DNA of 64,000 nucleotides from contig NZ_JAMXLB010000001.1 in NCBI RefSeq assembly GCF_024054195.1, positions 2,717,524 to 2,781,523 of the forward strand. The letters are read 5' to 3'. Under the pieces are notes generated by a model that worked only from the letters and a program-made list of their open reading frames with translations, was not told the DNA's origin and made no database searches. Shown here in pieces: positions 53,947-62,526 of this stretch (position 1 is its first letter; each line of letters begins with the position of its first letter). Source of the stretch: Flavobacterium sp. NRK F7. GTDB lineage: Bacteria; Bacteroidota; Bacteroidia; Flavobacteriales; Flavobacteriaceae. The position numbers and the translations under genes were made by a program.

Positions 53947-55059
53947 ATGAAAGACCCAAAAAAAATAGCATTTTATAAAAGAAAGCGATATATCTTTATC
54001 GCTATACTTGTGTTAGGTCTTCTAATTTTTAGAATCTACTTACCTACATTGGTGAAAAACCAAATCAACAAAACATTGGCTACTATTCCGGGTTATAATG
54101 GCTACGTGAATGATGTTGACATTGCTTTAATTAGAGGTGCTTATATAATAAAAGGTATGTATTTAAATAAGTTAAATCCAAAAACTGAAATTCCTTTCTT
54201 AAAGTTTCCTAAAAGCGACATTTCTATTGAATGGAAATCGCTTTTCAAAGGTAAAATTGTAAGTGAAGTAATATTATACAATCCTGATGCTATTTATGTG
54301 TTTGAAGATCAAAATTCTAAAGGAAAGGAACCCGATGTAGACGATTGGACCAAAGCCTTAACTGAAATTATTCCTATCGACATCAACCATTTTGAAATTC
54401 ATAACGGAAAAGTTGCTTTTGTACAAATACAAGCCAGTCCAGACATTGATTTGCACATTGAAAAAATTGAACTTTACGCAGATAATCTTAGAAATGTAGT
54501 AGCCAAATCTCGCACCTTACCTTCTCCTTTCCATGCTACTGGAATATCTGTTGGCAATGGTAAAATGACATTGGATGGAAATATCAATTTAATAAAAGAA
54601 ATTCCTGATATGGATTTAACTTTTTCACTTCAATCGGCCAATGCTACAGCATTAAATGATTTTTCCAAACATTATGCAGGTATTGATTTTGAAAAAGGTA
54701 CTTTTGAATTGTATAGCGAAGTGGCTATTGCGGATGGTTATCTAAAAGGATATATCAAACCTCTTTTAAAAGATTCGAAATTAATTGGAAAAGAAGATGG
54801 ATTTTTTGAAAAACTATGGGAAGGTTTTGTCGGTTTCTTTAAATTTGCTCTCAAAAATCAACGTACCAATACCTTAGCCACTAAAGTTCCTATTGAAGGA
54901 GATTTAAAAAATGTAAAAGCAGGAGTTTGGCCAACTGTTATTCATATTTTTCAAAATGCTTGGATTGAAGCTTTTAAAAGACAAGTGGATAATGATGTCG
55001 AATTCAGAGATGCATTCCAAGAAGCGCAAAAGGAATCAAAAAAAGAGAAGAAAAAATAA
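53947..55059 (+). CDS. AsmA/DUF748-like protein
   Basis: The 370-residue protein has one N-terminal membrane helix (YIFIAILVLGLLIFRIYL, about 13-31) and beta-rich repeats of the AsmA/DUF748 type, with the FEIHNGKVAFVQI motif near residue 150. The C-terminus is charged (EAQKESKKEKKK). It could be a small lipid-bridge or barrier protein in the periplasm. The stop overlaps the hydrolase start by one base. The -7 element is only 5 bp upstream of its ATG. Confidence 0.7.
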   Translation: MKDPKKIAFYKRKRYIFIAILVLGLLIFRIYLPTLVKNQINKTLATIPGYNGYVNDVDIALIRGAYIIKGMYLNKLNPKTEIPFLKFPKSDISIEWKSLFKGKIVSEVILYNPDAIYVFEDQNSKGKEPDVDDWTKALTEIIPIDINHFEIHNGKVAFVQIQASPDIDLHIEKIELYADNLRNVVAKSRTLPSPFHATGISVGNGKMTLDGNINLIKEIPDMDLTFSLQSANATALNDFSKHYAGIDFEKGTFELYSEVAIADGYLKGYIKPLLKDSKLIGKEDGFFEKLWEGFVGFFKFALKNQRTNTLATKVPIEGDLKNVKAGVWPTVIHIFQNAWIEAFKRQVDNDVEFRDAFQEAQKESKKEKKK

Positions 55060-55868
55060 TGAAGAAAATCATTTTTAGTTTTTTTAAAATTGTAATTATA
55101 CTCTATGTACTGCTTTGTAGTGTTTTGTATTTCTTTCAAGAAAAAATCATTTTTTTACCCACAAAATTAAACCCCAATTTTCAATTTAAATTCAAGCAAC
55201 CTTTTGAGGAAAGGAATTTTATAACTTCAGATGGAAAAAAATTAAATGGTTTACTTTTTAAATCTGTACCTTCTAAAGGGCTCGTCTTTTATTTGCATGG
55301 CAACGCAGGTAATTTGAGTTCGTGGGGTTTTGCTGCTGAGACCTATACACGTTTAGGCTATGATGTTTTTATTCTTGATTATCGTGGTTATGGCAAAAGC
55401 GAAGGCGAAATTAAAAACCAACAACAACTTTTTGATGATGCTACTTTAGTATACCAAATCATAAAACAAGAATATGATGAGAATCGAATTGTAATTACTG
55501 GCTACTCAATTGGTTCTGGAATTGCTTCCTATCTCGCGGCAACGAACCATCCTAAAATGCTTATCTTACAAGCTCCTTATTACAATCTTGTTGATATGAT
55601 GCAACAAAAAATGCCTTTTGTACCCACTTTTATTTTAAAATATAAATTAGAGAACAATCGCTATTTAAAAAGTTGTCATTGTCCTATATACCTTTTTCAT
55701 GGAAAAGAAGATACAATTATACCCTTTCAGTCTTCTCAAAAATTACAAAAAGAATGTAACAGGGTTTCCCAACTCATTTTATTAGATGACCTAGGGCACA
55801 ATGGTATGAATGAAAATTCTATGTATCAATCTGAAATTGAAAAAATTTTAAATGACAGAAGAATATAA
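55059..55868 (+). CDS. Alpha/beta hydrolase, membrane anchored
   Basis: The 269-residue protein has an N-terminal hydrophobic helix (residues 5-26), an oxyanion HGNAGN (80-85), the nucleophile elbow GYSIGSG with S150, and late Asp and His (HGKEDTIIPF and GHNGMN). It is like the BEM46/YghX group of serine hydrolases, with an unknown substrate. The 3' end overlaps the next gene by 17 bp, so the set AsmA-like, hydrolase and AraC is one operon. Confidence 0.92.
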   Translation: MKKIIFSFFKIVIILYVLLCSVLYFFQEKIIFLPTKLNPNFQFKFKQPFEERNFITSDGKKLNGLLFKSVPSKGLVFYLHGNAGNLSSWGFAAETYTRLGYDVFILDYRGYGKSEGEIKNQQQLFDDATLVYQIIKQEYDENRIVITGYSIGSGIASYLAATNHPKMLILQAPYYNLVDMMQQKMPFVPTFILKYKLENNRYLKSCHCPIYLFHGKEDTIIPFQSSQKLQKECNRVSQLILLDDLGHNGMNENSMYQSEIEKILNDRRI

Positions 55869-56754
55869 AAAAAGAATCAATGCTGTTTTTGAATTTATAG
55901 ATGCCAATTTGGATAACGAATTGTCGCTAGAAAAAGTGGCGCAAATGGCTTACTATTCCCCTTTTCATTTTCATCGCATTTTTAAAATGATTACCAATGA
56001 AACGCTGAATCAGTATATCATTCGCAGAAAAATTGAAAAAGCAGCTGCCTTATTAATACACAAAAAAGAACTTACAATTACCGAAATTGTTCATCAATTA
56101 GGGTTTACAAGCAACGCCGTTTTTACAAGAACATTTAAAAACTATTACCATCAAAACCCTTCCGATTTTAGAAAAACACATCCTCATAAATTTAGCAAGA
56201 TAAGTCAAGTGGATAGCAAGAATAGTCAACAAAAGGAAAGTTATGAAACCTACATTTGTAACCTTATTAATCTTAAAAACTTTACGACTATGCATGCAAA
56301 AATTGAAATTAAAGAATGGGTTACCCAACCTTATGCCTATGTAACTCATATCGGAGTTAAAGGAGTAGAAAAAGCCTTTCAAAAAATTATTCAATGGTGT
56401 GCTCCAAAACAAATTTTAGAAGACCACAGCTGCAAAATCATTCGTGTTTTTCACGATAGTTTTAAAATTACTGCTCCTGATAAAGTACGCATGAGCATCG
56501 GTGTGACTTTAACCGAAAAAATAAAAACTCACGGTGATATTAGTATTGCAGAATTACCAAAAGGAAAATATATTGTAGGTAGTTATGAATTGTCAATTGA
56601 AGATTTAGAAAAAGCATGGACTGGTTTATTTATATGGATGAATGAAAATGGGTATAAAAAAGCAAATTATAATCCGTTTGAAGTGTATCATAATGATTTT
56701 AATAAGCATCCTGAAAAAAAAGCAATTATCGATTTGTATATTCCTGTTGAATAA
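55852..56754 (+). CDS. AraC regulator with a GyrI-like ligand-binding domain
   Basis: The 300-residue protein has an N-terminal AraC double helix-turn-helix (about 1-105: LSLEKVAQMAYYSPFHFHRIF and ITEIVHQLGFTSNAVFTRTF) and a C-terminal GyrI-like domain (about 140-300, starting HAKIEIKEW). Such regulators bind small toxic compounds or peptides and commonly control multidrug or stress responses. It overlaps the hydrolase gene by 17 bp, so it is translated as part of that operon. Confidence 0.92.
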   Translation: MTEEYKKRINAVFEFIDANLDNELSLEKVAQMAYYSPFHFHRIFKMITNETLNQYIIRRKIEKAAALLIHKKELTITEIVHQLGFTSNAVFTRTFKNYYHQNPSDFRKTHPHKFSKISQVDSKNSQQKESYETYICNLINLKNFTTMHAKIEIKEWVTQPYAYVTHIGVKGVEKAFQKIIQWCAPKQILEDHSCKIIRVFHDSFKITAPDKVRMSIGVTLTEKIKTHGDISIAELPKGKYIVGSYELSIEDLEKAWTGLFIWMNENGYKKANYNPFEVYHNDFNKHPEKKAIIDLYIPVE

Positions 56755-56824
56755 TATTTAATTAAAATTTGTGCTCATTTTTTTTTATATTTGAGAGAAG
56801 AAACAAATTAAATTTCAATACATT

Positions 56825-57673
56825 ATGATAAAAAAATTACATGTACTTTTTTTTAGTTTACTTTTTACTTTCGTCTTTTCGCAATCTTATACTCCTTTTT
56901 TAAATAATTCAAAGTGGAATCTTACCGTGGCCAATTTTGGTGGCTCATATAATTTAGTAATCAATGAAGGAGTTGATGTTGTTGTAGGAGCTTACACCTA
57001 TAAAAAATTTGTAGATCCATTTTTTAATAATGATGTTTATATTCGGGAAGATGTAGCATCCAAAAAAGTATATAGACTTGTAAATTCAGTGGATCAATTA
57101 TTATATGATTTTAGTTTACAAATCTCTGATATGATAACACTTTCAAATGGTATTACCTACACTGTAACTTCTATCACAGACGTTACTATAAATGGTGGTA
57201 CCAGAAAAAAATACAATTTGTATAATTTTGCTGGTGGAGAAACTTGGATTGAAGGCATAGGTAGTAATCGTCATCCTTTATTTCCTTCTTATGAATTACC
57301 AAGTGATCCTTATGTTTATATGACTTGTAGTTCGCAAAATGGACAAGATGTATACAATCATGGACTTGCAAATGGCTCTACTCCTACAGATTGTTCAATG
57401 TTAAGTACAGATAATTATCATTTGAATGATAAAAATATAGTTTTTTTTCCTAATCCATTTCAACATGAAGTAACAATCACATCAGAAACGCGTCTTGAAA
57501 ATGCACAATTGATGTTGTTTAACTCATTAGGACAACTTGTTAGGTTAATGGAAAACATAAATGGTACTTCGTTTACAATTAACAGAGAAAACTTAAATAA
57601 TGGAATCTATTTATTTGAACTAATGGAAAATTCAAAAGTGGTTAAAAAAAGTAAAATAATGATTACAAATTGA
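56825..57673 (+). CDS. Secreted protein with type IX sorting domain
   Basis: The 282-residue protein has a signal peptide (SLLFTFVFS|Q) and a C-terminal type A T9SS sorting domain (about 200-282: FFPNPFQHEVTITSE, then NGIYLFELM and KKSKIMITN). The middle is strand-rich with no recognised domain. It would be exported by the type IX system and probably anchored on the cell surface. A -7 element TATATTTG lies at 56786-56793. Confidence 0.88.
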   Translation: MIKKLHVLFFSLLFTFVFSQSYTPFLNNSKWNLTVANFGGSYNLVINEGVDVVVGAYTYKKFVDPFFNNDVYIREDVASKKVYRLVNSVDQLLYDFSLQISDMITLSNGITYTVTSITDVTINGGTRKKYNLYNFAGGETWIEGIGSNRHPLFPSYELPSDPYVYMTCSSQNGQDVYNHGLANGSTPTDCSMLSTDNYHLNDKNIVFFPNPFQHEVTITSETRLENAQLMLFNSLGQLVRLMENINGTSFTINRENLNNGIYLFELMENSKVVKKSKIMITN

Positions 57674-57752
57674 TTTTTTACTCATTTTTCCTTTTACTAG
57701 ATTTTGGTAATTCCTTTATTTTTAATACTTTTAAAGGACTAAATTAGTTATT

Positions 57753-58202
57753 ATGAAAACGACAAAACGATTTGATACTGCTGTAAAAAAACTATATCAA
57801 GCTTTTCATAATAATACCTTGCATCCTGAATCGTGTACACAATGTGCCGTTGGTAACATTTTGGATAATACCGATTCTTGGAAACATTTATCAGACAATC
57901 ATGGCTCCCTACAACTCAACTATGTGGGTTTAGTAAATCAAAGATTAGGGAAACGTTTTAATGGGTACACACCGCTTGAATTATTACAAATTGAAATGGC
58001 ATTTTTAACGCATTGTGGTTATCAATTACCCTTACAATTAAATCGTAAAAAAACAAAAACACCTTCTAAAGACATTTTATTTAAAGGTTTAGAAGCTGTT
58101 GTTGCCCAACTTTGTGCATTGGATCATATTCCAAATGTAATGGATTGTTCTCAATTATTTCAATACCAAAATACGAAAGCAACAGCAATGACATTCGCAT
58201 AA
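57753..58202 (+). CDS. Conserved flavobacterial hypothetical with a CxxC motif
   Basis: The 149-residue soluble protein has ESCTQCAVGNIL near residues 26-37, a possible metal or redox site, and no signal peptide or membrane segment. Homologues are sometimes labelled as NADH-quinone reductase subunit F, a name the sequence does not support: there is no 2Fe-2S ferredoxin or FAD domain. A hairpin terminator follows. Function unknown. Confidence 0.7.
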   Translation: MKTTKRFDTAVKKLYQAFHNNTLHPESCTQCAVGNILDNTDSWKHLSDNHGSLQLNYVGLVNQRLGKRFNGYTPLELLQIEMAFLTHCGYQLPLQLNRKKTKTPSKDILFKGLEAVVAQLCALDHIPNVMDCSQLFQYQNTKATAMTFA

Positions 58203-58230
58203 ATCGTCCCAATATTTAATAAAGAATCTA

Positions 58231-58264
58231 AAACACCAATTAGTACTGCTTTGGTGTTTTTTTT
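58231..58264 (+). terminator. Hairpin terminator
   Basis: AAACACCAA (58231-58239) pairs with TTGGTGTTT (58251-58259) with an 11-nt loop and a T run of five more bases. Confidence 0.88.
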
Positions 58265-58275
58265 ATATTTACTTT

Positions 58276-58295
58276 AACAAACAAACAAACAAACA
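58276..58295 (+). repeat. Tetranucleotide repeat (AACA)n next to a start codon
   Basis: Five uninterrupted units of AACA run up to the ATG at 58296 of the acyltransferase-like gene. It lies in the leader, so slippage would change the distance between promoter and start but not the reading frame. Confidence 0.8.
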
Positions 58296-59399
58296 ATGAA
58301 CGATACTTCCAAACCACGACTTTTAGCCTTAGACACTTTAAGAGGATTTGATATGTTTTGGATAATTGGTGGTGATTTGTTTTTTAAAGCATTAGGAAAA
58401 GAAACCAATTGGGTTTGGGCAGACCTTTTTGCTAGACAAATGGATCATGCTGAATGGGAAGGGTTTTATGCCTACGACTTAATTTTTCCTTTGTTTATGT
58501 TTATCTCTGGAGTTGCCATTCCATATGCTTTATTCAGTCAGTTAGAAAAAGGAAAAACGACAAAAGAGTTGTATCCCAAAATTTTAAAAAGAGCTTTTAT
58601 ACTTATTGTATTAGGAATTATTTACAACGGTGGTTTGAATTTTCAATTCGATACGTTGCGCATTGCTAGTGTTTTGGGACAAATAGGTATTGCTTATGCT
58701 ATAGCAGCTTTCATTGGTATACATTTTAAAAATTTTAAAACCCTACTTTTTTGGGTCATCGGAATTTTAGTAGGTTATGCTGTTTTACAATTGGTTGTTC
58801 CAGTACCTAATTTTGGAGCAGGTAATTTAACTCCAGATGGAAGTATAAACAGTTATTTGGACCAATTATTACTTCCTGGAAAATTGTATGGAACTGTCTT
58901 TGATCCAGAAGGCATTTTATGCATTATTTCGGCTTCAGCCATTACCCTGATGGGAACGTTGGCAGGAATTATTTTGCGTTCTCATTTCTTTTCACCTTAT
59001 AAAAAAGTACAACTATTCATTATAACCGGAATCGTTTTAATTGGATTGGCATTACTTTTAGAAAACGTATATCCGATTATCAAATCGATTTGGACATCTA
59101 CTTTCAATTTGTTGACAGGAGGTATCAGTTTTATTTTATTAGCACTATTCTATTTGGTTATTGATGTTTGGAAATACCAAAAATGGACCTTTGTTTTTAG
59201 AGTCATTGGTTTAAATGCTATTGCTATTTATATGGCAGTCGCTATGATACATTTTCAAGCCACCTCTACTTTTATTTTTGACGGAATAGCCTCTCTATTT
59301 GGAAATTTCAAACCCATTATTTTAATCTTAGGATTACTAATTGTAGAATGGTTGTTCTTATTCTTTTTATATAAAAAGAAGATTTTTATTAAAGTGTAA
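58296..59399 (+). CDS. DUF5009/HGSNAT-like membrane acyltransferase family protein
   Basis: The 367-residue protein has about ten hydrophobic helices and starts with PRLLALDTLRGFDMFWIIGGD, the DUF5009/heparan-alpha-glucosaminide N-acetyltransferase-like pattern. The LDxLRG motif is followed by ISGVAIPYAL near residue 70. Family members may transfer acetyl groups from cytoplasmic acetyl-CoA to extracytoplasmic sugars. The substrate here is not visible. Confidence 0.82.
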   Translation: MNDTSKPRLLALDTLRGFDMFWIIGGDLFFKALGKETNWVWADLFARQMDHAEWEGFYAYDLIFPLFMFISGVAIPYALFSQLEKGKTTKELYPKILKRAFILIVLGIIYNGGLNFQFDTLRIASVLGQIGIAYAIAAFIGIHFKNFKTLLFWVIGILVGYAVLQLVVPVPNFGAGNLTPDGSINSYLDQLLLPGKLYGTVFDPEGILCIISASAITLMGTLAGIILRSHFFSPYKKVQLFIITGIVLIGLALLLENVYPIIKSIWTSTFNLLTGGISFILLALFYLVIDVWKYQKWTFVFRVIGLNAIAIYMAVAMIHFQATSTFIFDGIASLFGNFKPIILILGLLIVEWLFLFFLYKKKIFIKV

Positions 59400-59463
59400 T
59401 TGAATAATCAATCTAAGCTTTTAACTACTTTGTTTATATTTGCGCTAGCAACTGTATTATCCT

Positions 59464-61167
59464 ATGAAATTTTCAATTAACTTAATACTCTTATTCCTAA
59501 TTTCAAATATTTACTCCCAAAGTAAAACTCTAACAAATGAAGATTTTGAGAAACTGAAATTAAAAATTAAATTAGAAATAAGAAATAATTTAGATAGTGC
59601 TTATTATTATTGCGATGTAATTGAAAAATCAAACAATTATCTTCATAAATCTTTTTCAGAAGGATACAAAGCTTATGTATATGAATTAAAAAAGGATACA
59701 TTATCTTCAAATGAGCATCTTATTAAAGCAAATAATTATTTAAAAAAAATAAAAAATTCTCCTTTAAAATATGAAATTGAGTGTCAAATAATAAATTTAA
59801 GCGGTTTAATAGATCGCAATAGAAATAAATATAGTGATGCTTTGCAGAAATTTGAAAAAGGAAAAATAATTGCTACAGAAAATAAGGATCAAAAATTCAT
59901 TCTAAAATTCAATAATAATTTAGCATCTTTAAACGCTGATATTCAAAATTATAATCTTGCAATAAATTCTCTAAAAGACAACAATAACTTACTTAACAAT
60001 AGTAGACAATTATATACGGAAAATGAATTTAATAAAAGTAAGAGTCTAATCACTTATAATATTGGTAATTATTATCAAGATTTATACATACGCGACAAAG
60101 TTTTAAAAGATTTAGATTCAGCAGAATATTATTTCAATGAAACACTTCTTTATACCAATAATTTATTGAATGATAAAATTAGAGCAATATGTGATTTAGC
60201 ATCCATTAAATTATTTAAAAAAGAGTATAAAAAAGCAGAAAGTTACTATAATACTGCCAACGCTTTAGCAAATGAAAAAAAATTCGTAAACGAGCAAATA
60301 ACAATAAAATATAATCTAGGTTACTTAAATTATATTCAAAAAAAATATGAGAAATCGCTAATCTATTTTAGAGAAGTTGATTCAATTAGTAATTTAAAAA
60401 AATTTTATAGTGAAGAATTTTTAAAATCTAACTTTTATCAAGGAAAAATTTATTATTATTTAAAAAACAATGAAGAAGGATTAAAACATTTGAATATTTA
60501 TTCTGAAGAATATAAAAAATATGAAAATAATATTATTAATCACGCTTTTAAGATTAATACCGAAATTAGCGCATTAGATATAAACAAAGAAGTTGAATCC
60601 TTAAAAAAAGTTATTGAAAAAGAAAACTTATATACTTCTTTATGGAAATCATTAGTAGTTATCATTCTTATTTCTCTATTGTTAATTGCATTTAAATTTT
60701 ACTATGAAAAAAATAAAGCAAATCAGAAAGTTGAAAAACTATTAAATGAATTTAAAGCAAATAAAACTATAGATTCTAGTTTTAATATGGATCAAAAAAT
60801 GGTTATTGATGATGATAAGGAAAAAGAAATATTAGAAAAACTAAAAACATTAATAGATAATAAATACTTTTTAAGCCAAGATTTTAATCAACAAAATGTA
60901 GCTAAGAAAATTAAAACAAATACTACTTATTTATCACAAATAGTAAACAAAAACTTTAAAAAGACATTTAGAGAATATTCAAATGAATTAAAAATTAATT
61001 ATGCTATCCAAGAATTAATTAATAATCCTACTTACAGGAAATATTCTACACAAGCCATCGCTGAAAGTGTAGGTTTTAAGAATAATGTATCCTTTACTAA
61101 ATCATTTAAAAAAAGAGCAGGTGTTTCTCCTGCTCAGTTTATTATAAAAATTAATAATACACAATAG
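59464..61167 (+). CDS. TPR-sensor membrane-spanning AraC-type regulator
   Basis: The 567-residue protein has a signal-like start (LILLFLISNIYSQS), TPR-type helical repeats (about 25-375), one transmembrane helix (about 395-413, KSLVVIILISLLLIAFKFYY), a coiled coil and a C-terminal AraC DNA-binding domain (about 455-565, ending KKRAGVSPAQFII). The periplasmic TPR part could sense a protein or peptide and pass the signal to DNA in one polypeptide. Its stop lies 1 bp from that of the convergent small precursor gene. Confidence 0.88.
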   Translation: MKFSINLILLFLISNIYSQSKTLTNEDFEKLKLKIKLEIRNNLDSAYYYCDVIEKSNNYLHKSFSEGYKAYVYELKKDTLSSNEHLIKANNYLKKIKNSPLKYEIECQIINLSGLIDRNRNKYSDALQKFEKGKIIATENKDQKFILKFNNNLASLNADIQNYNLAINSLKDNNNLLNNSRQLYTENEFNKSKSLITYNIGNYYQDLYIRDKVLKDLDSAEYYFNETLLYTNNLLNDKIRAICDLASIKLFKKEYKKAESYYNTANALANEKKFVNEQITIKYNLGYLNYIQKKYEKSLIYFREVDSISNLKKFYSEEFLKSNFYQGKIYYYLKNNEEGLKHLNIYSEEYKKYENNIINHAFKINTEISALDINKEVESLKKVIEKENLYTSLWKSLVVIILISLLLIAFKFYYEKNKANQKVEKLLNEFKANKTIDSSFNMDQKMVIDDDKEKEILEKLKTLIDNKYFLSQDFNQQNVAKKIKTNTTYLSQIVNKNFKKTFREYSNELKINYAIQELINNPTYRKYSTQAIAESVGFKNNVSFTKSFKKRAGVSPAQFIIKINNTQ

Positions 61168-61168
61168 A

Positions 61169-61390
61169 TTATGGATTTCCAAGTTTTGGATTGTTTTTAG
61201 TTGGATCACCATCATCACCCATACCAGGTCCATTCGTAGTATCTGTATTTGTATCTGGAGGTGGTAGATTTCTCACATTCGGATCTAAATTTTCTAATTC
61301 TCCACCCAAAATATTTTTCTTTTGTCCAATAGTTAAACTATTCTCTGAAAAGGCATTTAAGGATAAAAACTTTACTTTCATATTTCTCAT
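61169..61390 (-). CDS. Double-glycine leader peptide (RiPP-like precursor)
   Basis: The 73-residue protein has a leader typical of Bacteroidota GG-type natural product precursors (TIGR04149-like): KFLSLNAFSENSLTIGQKKNILGG, with the GG at residues 29-30. A 43-residue core follows with no cysteine or serine; it is rich in Pro, Asn, Asp, Gly and Thr (LPPPDTNTDTTNGPGMGDDG). The start may be residue 1 or the second Met (MKVKF). No maturation enzyme, peptidase transporter or radical SAM gene is in the window. It lies tail to tail with the TPR-AraC gene. Confidence 0.7.
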   Translation of the reverse strand: MRNMKVKFLSLNAFSENSLTIGQKKNILGGELENLDPNVRNLPPPDTNTDTTNGPGMGDDGDPTKNNPKLGNP

Positions 61391-61815
61391 TTTAATTTAT
61401 TAATGTAAAATTACAGATAATAATTGATTTAAAAACAATTCTTCTCCTTCGTTGACAATTCTCAGCAGTAACAAACACAATTACCTAAAAAACAATTCAT
61501 TAACACAGAAAAACTATTATATTTTTTATAAAATGTGTACTACATTTTTTATAAAACATCTAATACTATGCTTTTTTTATGTCATTTTAATAAAGAGATT
61601 TGCCAAAGAAATAAAATTTTAGAAAAGACAAAATGAGATACAATTTCGAGTCTTATTAAAAATGAATTTTATATTAAAATAAAAATATTGTTGCAACACT
61701 AGTCAAAACTTTCAATTGACTTAAAAGGTTTGAAAGAAATTATTTAAACACAAATTTTATCAAATAACATCTAACAACAGATTTATTTAAAGTATTAATT
61801 TTTTAAAATAAACTT
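61391..61815. other. AT-rich intergenic region of 425 bp
   Basis: No ORF longer than a few codons is credible here. The only structure I see is a pair of ATTTTTTATAAAA copies at 61521 and 61544, 23 bp apart, with partial dyad symmetry around GTAC (61537-61540). The region would hold the promoters of the precursor gene (minus) and the 61816 lipoprotein gene (plus), but no consensus -33/-7 pair stands out. Confidence 0.5.
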
Positions 61816-62418
61816 ATGAAAAATATTTTTTTAAGAGTAGCTCTACTAATAGTATTTGCCTTTGCATTTAACTCCTGTTCACACGAAAGTATAAGTGAAG
61901 AACTACAAATGGAAAAAGATAACAATACAATGTTACAAAGAGATCCTGCAGACTCTAATAATAATGGTTCAAATGTATTTACACATTCAGATGCAGACAA
62001 TCCGGATGGTGAAGCTAGTGGTGGAGGTGGAAGTTCAACACAATGTGTAAAAAATGAGTACAGTAATGTTAGTGAAAACAACAATACATATACAATGAAA
62101 GGAACAAAAGTTTTTCAAACAAACAATCCTGCATCTTTAATTTCCTTTTATATGGATTATGATGTTACTGTTGCAAAAAATGCCCAAGGAACATATTATT
62201 TAACAAATTCAGAAATTTCACTTGCGAAATATGATTGTGGACACCCATTTTTACAAGAAATAATATATTCAAGCAGATCTGCAGTTGTTGTTGGTAATAA
62301 ATTGCATGTAATTATGAGCTTTCAAGCGGTTTATAGATATCCTTCTATTGATGAAAACCCAGAACCAGATGTATACAGAGAAAATTTTAGTTCGACTAAA
62401 GTTTTTGATTTACCATAA
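61816..62418 (+). CDS. Hypothetical lipoprotein
   Basis: The 200-residue protein has a lipoprotein signal (FNSC|S) and a low-complexity linker (NPDGEASGGGGSSTQ, about residues 56-70) before a beta-rich C-terminal part with a cysteine pair (C76 region and CGHPF). No family is recognised. It is a single gene, closed by a strong hairpin, in the least conserved-looking part of the window. Confidence 0.7.
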   Translation: MKNIFLRVALLIVFAFAFNSCSHESISEELQMEKDNNTMLQRDPADSNNNGSNVFTHSDADNPDGEASGGGGSSTQCVKNEYSNVSENNNTYTMKGTKVFQTNNPASLISFYMDYDVTVAKNAQGTYYLTNSEISLAKYDCGHPFLQEIIYSSRSAVVVGNKLHVIMSFQAVYRYPSIDENPEPDVYRENFSSTKVFDLP

Positions 62419-62424
62419 ATAAAT

Positions 62425-62460
62425 AAAAAAGGCTATTCAAAAGAACGAATAGCCTTTTTT
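62425..62460. terminator. Bidirectional hairpin terminator
   Basis: AAAAAAGGCTATTC and GAATAGCCTTTTTT form the stem around an 8-nt loop. A and T runs on both sides allow use by the lipoprotein gene and by the convergent pepD. Confidence 0.92.
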
Positions 62461-62526
62461 AATAGATAATTATTGATAAAAATAATTTTTATCACATAAC
62501 AAAAATAATTTGTTTAGCTTATTATA

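Noticed and set aside
61191..61403. A plus-strand ORF of 70 residues opposite the RiPP-like precursor
   Set aside because: It is the mirror of the precursor gene, has a Gly/Phe-rich low-complexity product and no promoter or leader. The minus-strand reading has the GG leader.
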